DNA of 8,311 nt from NCBI RefSeq assembly GCF_044372965.1, contig NZ_JBILQX010000158.1, positions 1 through 8,311 on the forward strand. Direction: 5' to 3'. Below, one piece after another: positions 6,998 through 8,311 of this stretch. Each line of letters starts with the position of its first letter. Position 1 is the stretch's first letter. The DNA comes from Elstera sp044372965 (GTDB lineage: Bacteria; Pseudomonadota; Alphaproteobacteria; Elsterales; Elsteraceae). Made by a program: the position numbers and the translations under genes. The notes beneath the pieces are model-generated. The model saw nothing but the letters and a program-made list of their open reading frames with translations. It made no database searches and was not told the DNA's origin.

Positions 6998-7232
6998 GGA
7001 ATTCCAGCGTGTCGGCTTCGATCGTCTCAAGGGGGGTTTGATAGGCGCTGGCGAGGTCTGCGCAGAGATCGCGGACGCGAACGGGCTGCTTCAGCCGTTC
7101 CCAAACCGCGCGGCTGGTGGCGGTGAGGGCATAATATTGGCCGTTCTCGACGCTCATCAGCACGGTTTCGTCGCCCACATTGGCGTCGAGAATAGCGTCG
7201 TTCCGAACAATAATCGTCTCAAGGGCTACCAT
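6951..7232 (-). CDS. PqqD-like RiPP recognition element protein (lasso B1-type)
   Basis: A 93-residue protein with the PqqD pattern throughout: 'ETVLMSVENGQYYALTATSRAVWERL' type segment at about residues 22-47, where a beta hairpin with GxYY leads into a helix with a conserved Trp, then 'PVRVRDLCADLASAYQ' and a C-terminal helix 'LEFLSYLEAQKMIEV'. PqqD folds bind the leader part of a precursor peptide and hand it to the modifying enzymes. In lasso-peptide clusters the free-standing version is called B1. ATG 7232 is firm: an in-frame TAG lies at 7239-7241, and AGGAAAG sits just before the start. It is transcribed away from the kinase and cyclase-like genes, and its last 47 bases overlap the 3' end of the exporter gene on the other strand. 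PqqD-like proteins also serve other RiPP classes, so the lasso label rests on the neighbours. Confidence 0.82.
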   Translation of the reverse strand: MVALETIIVRNDAILDANVGDETVLMSVENGQYYALTATSRAVWERLKQPVRVRDLCADLASAYQTPLETIEADTLEFLSYLEAQKMIEVRAA

Positions 7233-7257
7233 GCTTTCCTATACCTCTCTCTCATGC

Positions 7258-7278
7258 CTACCCTTTATATAAGGGTAG
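7258..7278. repeat. Inverted repeat in the divergent promoter region
   Basis: CTACCCTT (7258-7265) and AAGGGTAG (7271-7278) are perfect 8-base arms around TATAT. The repeat lies 26 bases upstream of the RRE gene start and within the 130-base gap between it and the kinase gene. Symmetry, AT-rich centre and position fit an operator for a dimeric regulator. It could instead fold as a hairpin in the leader of the RRE mRNA. No matching second copy was noticed in the window. Confidence 0.5.
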
Positions 7279-7292
7279 ATGGGCGCTTGGGA

Positions 7293-7320
7293 TTGTATAA
7301 ACTGCGCGCGACTCGATAAT
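7293..7320 (+). promoter_or_regulatory. Possible promoter for the kinase and cyclase-like genes
   Basis: TTGTAT (7293-7298, 3 of 6 matches to TTGACA) and GATAAT (7315-7320, 5 of 6 matches to TATAAT) are 16 bases apart, and the start codon of the kinase gene follows 42 bases later. The -35 match is weak, so this is a candidate only. Confidence 0.35.
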
Positions 7321-7347
7321 TATACCGCAACCCTACGGGGTGGGGAA
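7319..7347 (-). promoter_or_regulatory. Possible promoter for the RRE gene
   Basis: On the minus strand a perfect TATAAT (7324-7319) has TTCCCC (7347-7342, 3 of 6 matches) 17 bases upstream. It overlaps the -10 box proposed for the opposite strand, so the two promoters would compete for polymerase. Transcription would begin near 7312 and read through the inverted repeat at 7258-7278 before the RRE start at 7232. Confidence 0.35.
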
Positions 7348-7362
7348 AGCTGACTGGAGCTT

Positions 7363-8277
7363 ATGAGCGATTACCAACTTTTCGGCTGGCGCGTGCAGAG
7401 TGCTTTGCCGCTCCCCGAGCTTCTACCCTGGCAGGGGGAGGCGTGCGCGCCAGATCTCATCGTCGAGATGGGGGCGGTACCGCCGCTGGACCAATCCCTG
7501 CCGAGCTTTAGCCCCGCTATTCAAATCGGCGCGACGGGGGTGAGGGTCGCCATTCCGGCGGTCGCAACCTATTGGGTGGAAGCGGGACGGCGCGTTGTCA
7601 TCGAGCCGGTTTTGCCAGAAGACGCGCCCGATGTTCGCGTGTTTCTGCTGGGAACGGTGCTGGCGATCCTCTGCTTTCAGCGCGGCTTGCTGCCGTTGCA
7701 TGCCAGCGCGGTCGATATCGGCGGGCGGGTTCTGCTGCTGTCGGGCATCTCAGGGGCCGGGAAGTCTACCCTGGCCGCCGCTTTTTCCGCGCGGGGCTAC
7801 CCGCTCCTAAGCGACGATCTCTGCGCGCTTGAGGTGCGGGAAGGCCAGCCTCTGAGGATTCTTCCTGCCTTTCCGCGCGTGAAACTGTGGCGCGATTCGG
7901 CGGAGCAGCTTCAAGTCGCGTTCGCTGGGTTGGAGCGCAGCCGCGAAGAATTGGAAAAATATCACGTTCCGCTGGCAGAAGCGCTGTTCCAATCCAATGC
8001 GCTGCCGCCTGCGCAAATCGTCTTGCTGCGGACCGAGCGCGCGCCGGAGCAGCACCTCCCGCGCCGTCTGGTTGGGGTGGAGGCGCTGCGGCGACATGAT
8101 CTTGTTCACCGCTGGCGGTTAGGCGTGGCGCTGGGGTACCAAGCGTTGATCTTCAAAGCGATGGCGCGGTTGATCGAAGCGGCGCCGGTGATGGAAGTGG
8201 CCCGCAGCGAGGATCTGGCCGATCTTCCCGCGCTGGTCGATAGGGTCCGCGCCCTCGTGGAGGTTCCGCGCGGATGA
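7363..8277 (+). CDS. HPr-kinase-like P-loop kinase (lasso-peptide kinase type)
   Basis: A 304-residue protein. 'LPLHASAV' (110-117) comes before the nucleotide-binding strand, followed by Walker A GISGAGKST (128-136), 'YPLLSDDLCAL' (146-156) with the paired aspartates Asp151-Asp152, and 'LPAFPRVKLW' (167-176). This order, LHAS, P-loop, SDD and PxxPxxxLW, is that of HPr serine kinase C-terminal domain relatives found in RiPP clusters. It lacks the regulatory N-terminal domain of true HprK, and residues 1-100 are a family-specific region with 'SALPLPELL' (13-21). Homologues in paeninodin-type lasso clusters phosphorylate the C-terminal serine of the precursor peptide. Next to an RRE gene and a cyclase-like gene, that role is the best inference. 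ATG 7363 is firm, since an in-frame TGA lies at 7351-7353; GGAG (7356-7359) is unusually close to it. Its stop overlaps the next start as ATGA. Confidence 0.82.
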   Translation: MSDYQLFGWRVQSALPLPELLPWQGEACAPDLIVEMGAVPPLDQSLPSFSPAIQIGATGVRVAIPAVATYWVEAGRRVVIEPVLPEDAPDVRVFLLGTVLAILCFQRGLLPLHASAVDIGGRVLLLSGISGAGKSTLAAAFSARGYPLLSDDLCALEVREGQPLRILPAFPRVKLWRDSAEQLQVAFAGLERSREELEKYHVPLAEALFQSNALPPAQIVLLRTERAPEQHLPRRLVGVEALRRHDLVHRWRLGVALGYQALIFKAMARLIEAAPVMEVARSEDLADLPALVDRVRALVEVPRG

Positions 8278-8311
8278 GCGGGATTTATAGGCTCGCTTCA
8301 TATCCGAAGTC
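8274..8311 (+). CDS. Start of an asparagine-synthetase-like protein, probable lasso cyclase (runs off right edge)
   Basis: Only 12 full codons are present: MSGIYRLASYPK. The opening resembles the MCGI(x) start of class II glutamine amidotransferase domains in asparagine synthetases, but with serine where the catalytic Cys follows the initiator Met. Lasso cyclases (McjC-type) belong to this family and do not need glutaminase activity, which fits. The start overlaps the kinase stop as ATGA, so the two are translationally coupled. The identification rests mainly on context, given the shortness of the visible part. Confidence 0.45.
   Translation, partial: MSGIYRLASYPK

Noticed and set aside
7254..7319. 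A 21-residue plus-strand frame in the divergent region considered as a lasso precursor
   Set aside because: It lacks a Shine-Dalgarno, overlaps the inverted repeat and promoter boxes, and has no plausible leader or ring-forming Asp/Glu spacing after a Gly.
6903..7319. Plus-strand reading frame of 138 codons over the RRE gene
   Set aside because: It is opposite the PqqD-like gene, whose pattern is convincing along its whole length, and starts inside the exporter's ATPase domain in another frame.

Overview
The window is high-GC DNA whose gene families and codon use suggest a Gram-negative alphaproteobacterium, perhaps of the Rhodospirillales. That placement is an inference from gene content, not a measured result. 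It holds seven protein genes, or parts of genes, in three blocks. No tRNA, rRNA, CRISPR array or insertion sequence was seen.

Left block (1-768, minus strand): the N-terminal part of a Crp/Fnr-type regulator runs off the left edge. Upstream of it is a small DUF2946-like cysteine-containing protein. A 240-base gap (769-1008) separates this block from the plus-strand genes and carries a good sigma70-like promoter pointing right.

Central block (1009-5104, plus strand): this is the most striking part of the window. A 999-residue protein joins an N-terminal catalase-like heme domain to a C-terminal LodA/GoxA-type domain. LodA/GoxA enzymes are amino-acid oxidases that use cysteine tryptophylquinone (CTQ) and make H2O2. 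Nineteen bases downstream is the matching LodB/GoxB-type flavoprotein, the maturase known to be needed for CTQ formation; it probably starts at TTG. The pair looks like one transcription unit in which a peroxide-producing oxidase is covalently tied to a domain that could destroy or use the peroxide. A hairpin over the end of the lodB-like gene may end the unit.

Right block (5255-8311): an ABC exporter (plus), a PqqD-like RiPP recognition element protein (minus), an HPr-kinase-like protein (plus) and the first 12 codons of a protein that begins like an asparagine-synthetase-type cyclase (plus). This set matches part of a lasso-peptide cluster of the kinase-containing type. RRE and kinase genes are divergently transcribed from a 130-base region with a 21-base inverted repeat and promoter-like boxes on both strands. 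The exporter and RRE genes overlap tail to tail by 47 bases. Precursor peptide and transglutaminase-like peptidase genes were not found here and would be expected past the right edge. The 150-base gap at 5105-5254 between the LodB-like gene and the exporter holds no convincing gene or promoter, so whether the exporter belongs to the oxidase unit or the RiPP cluster is open.
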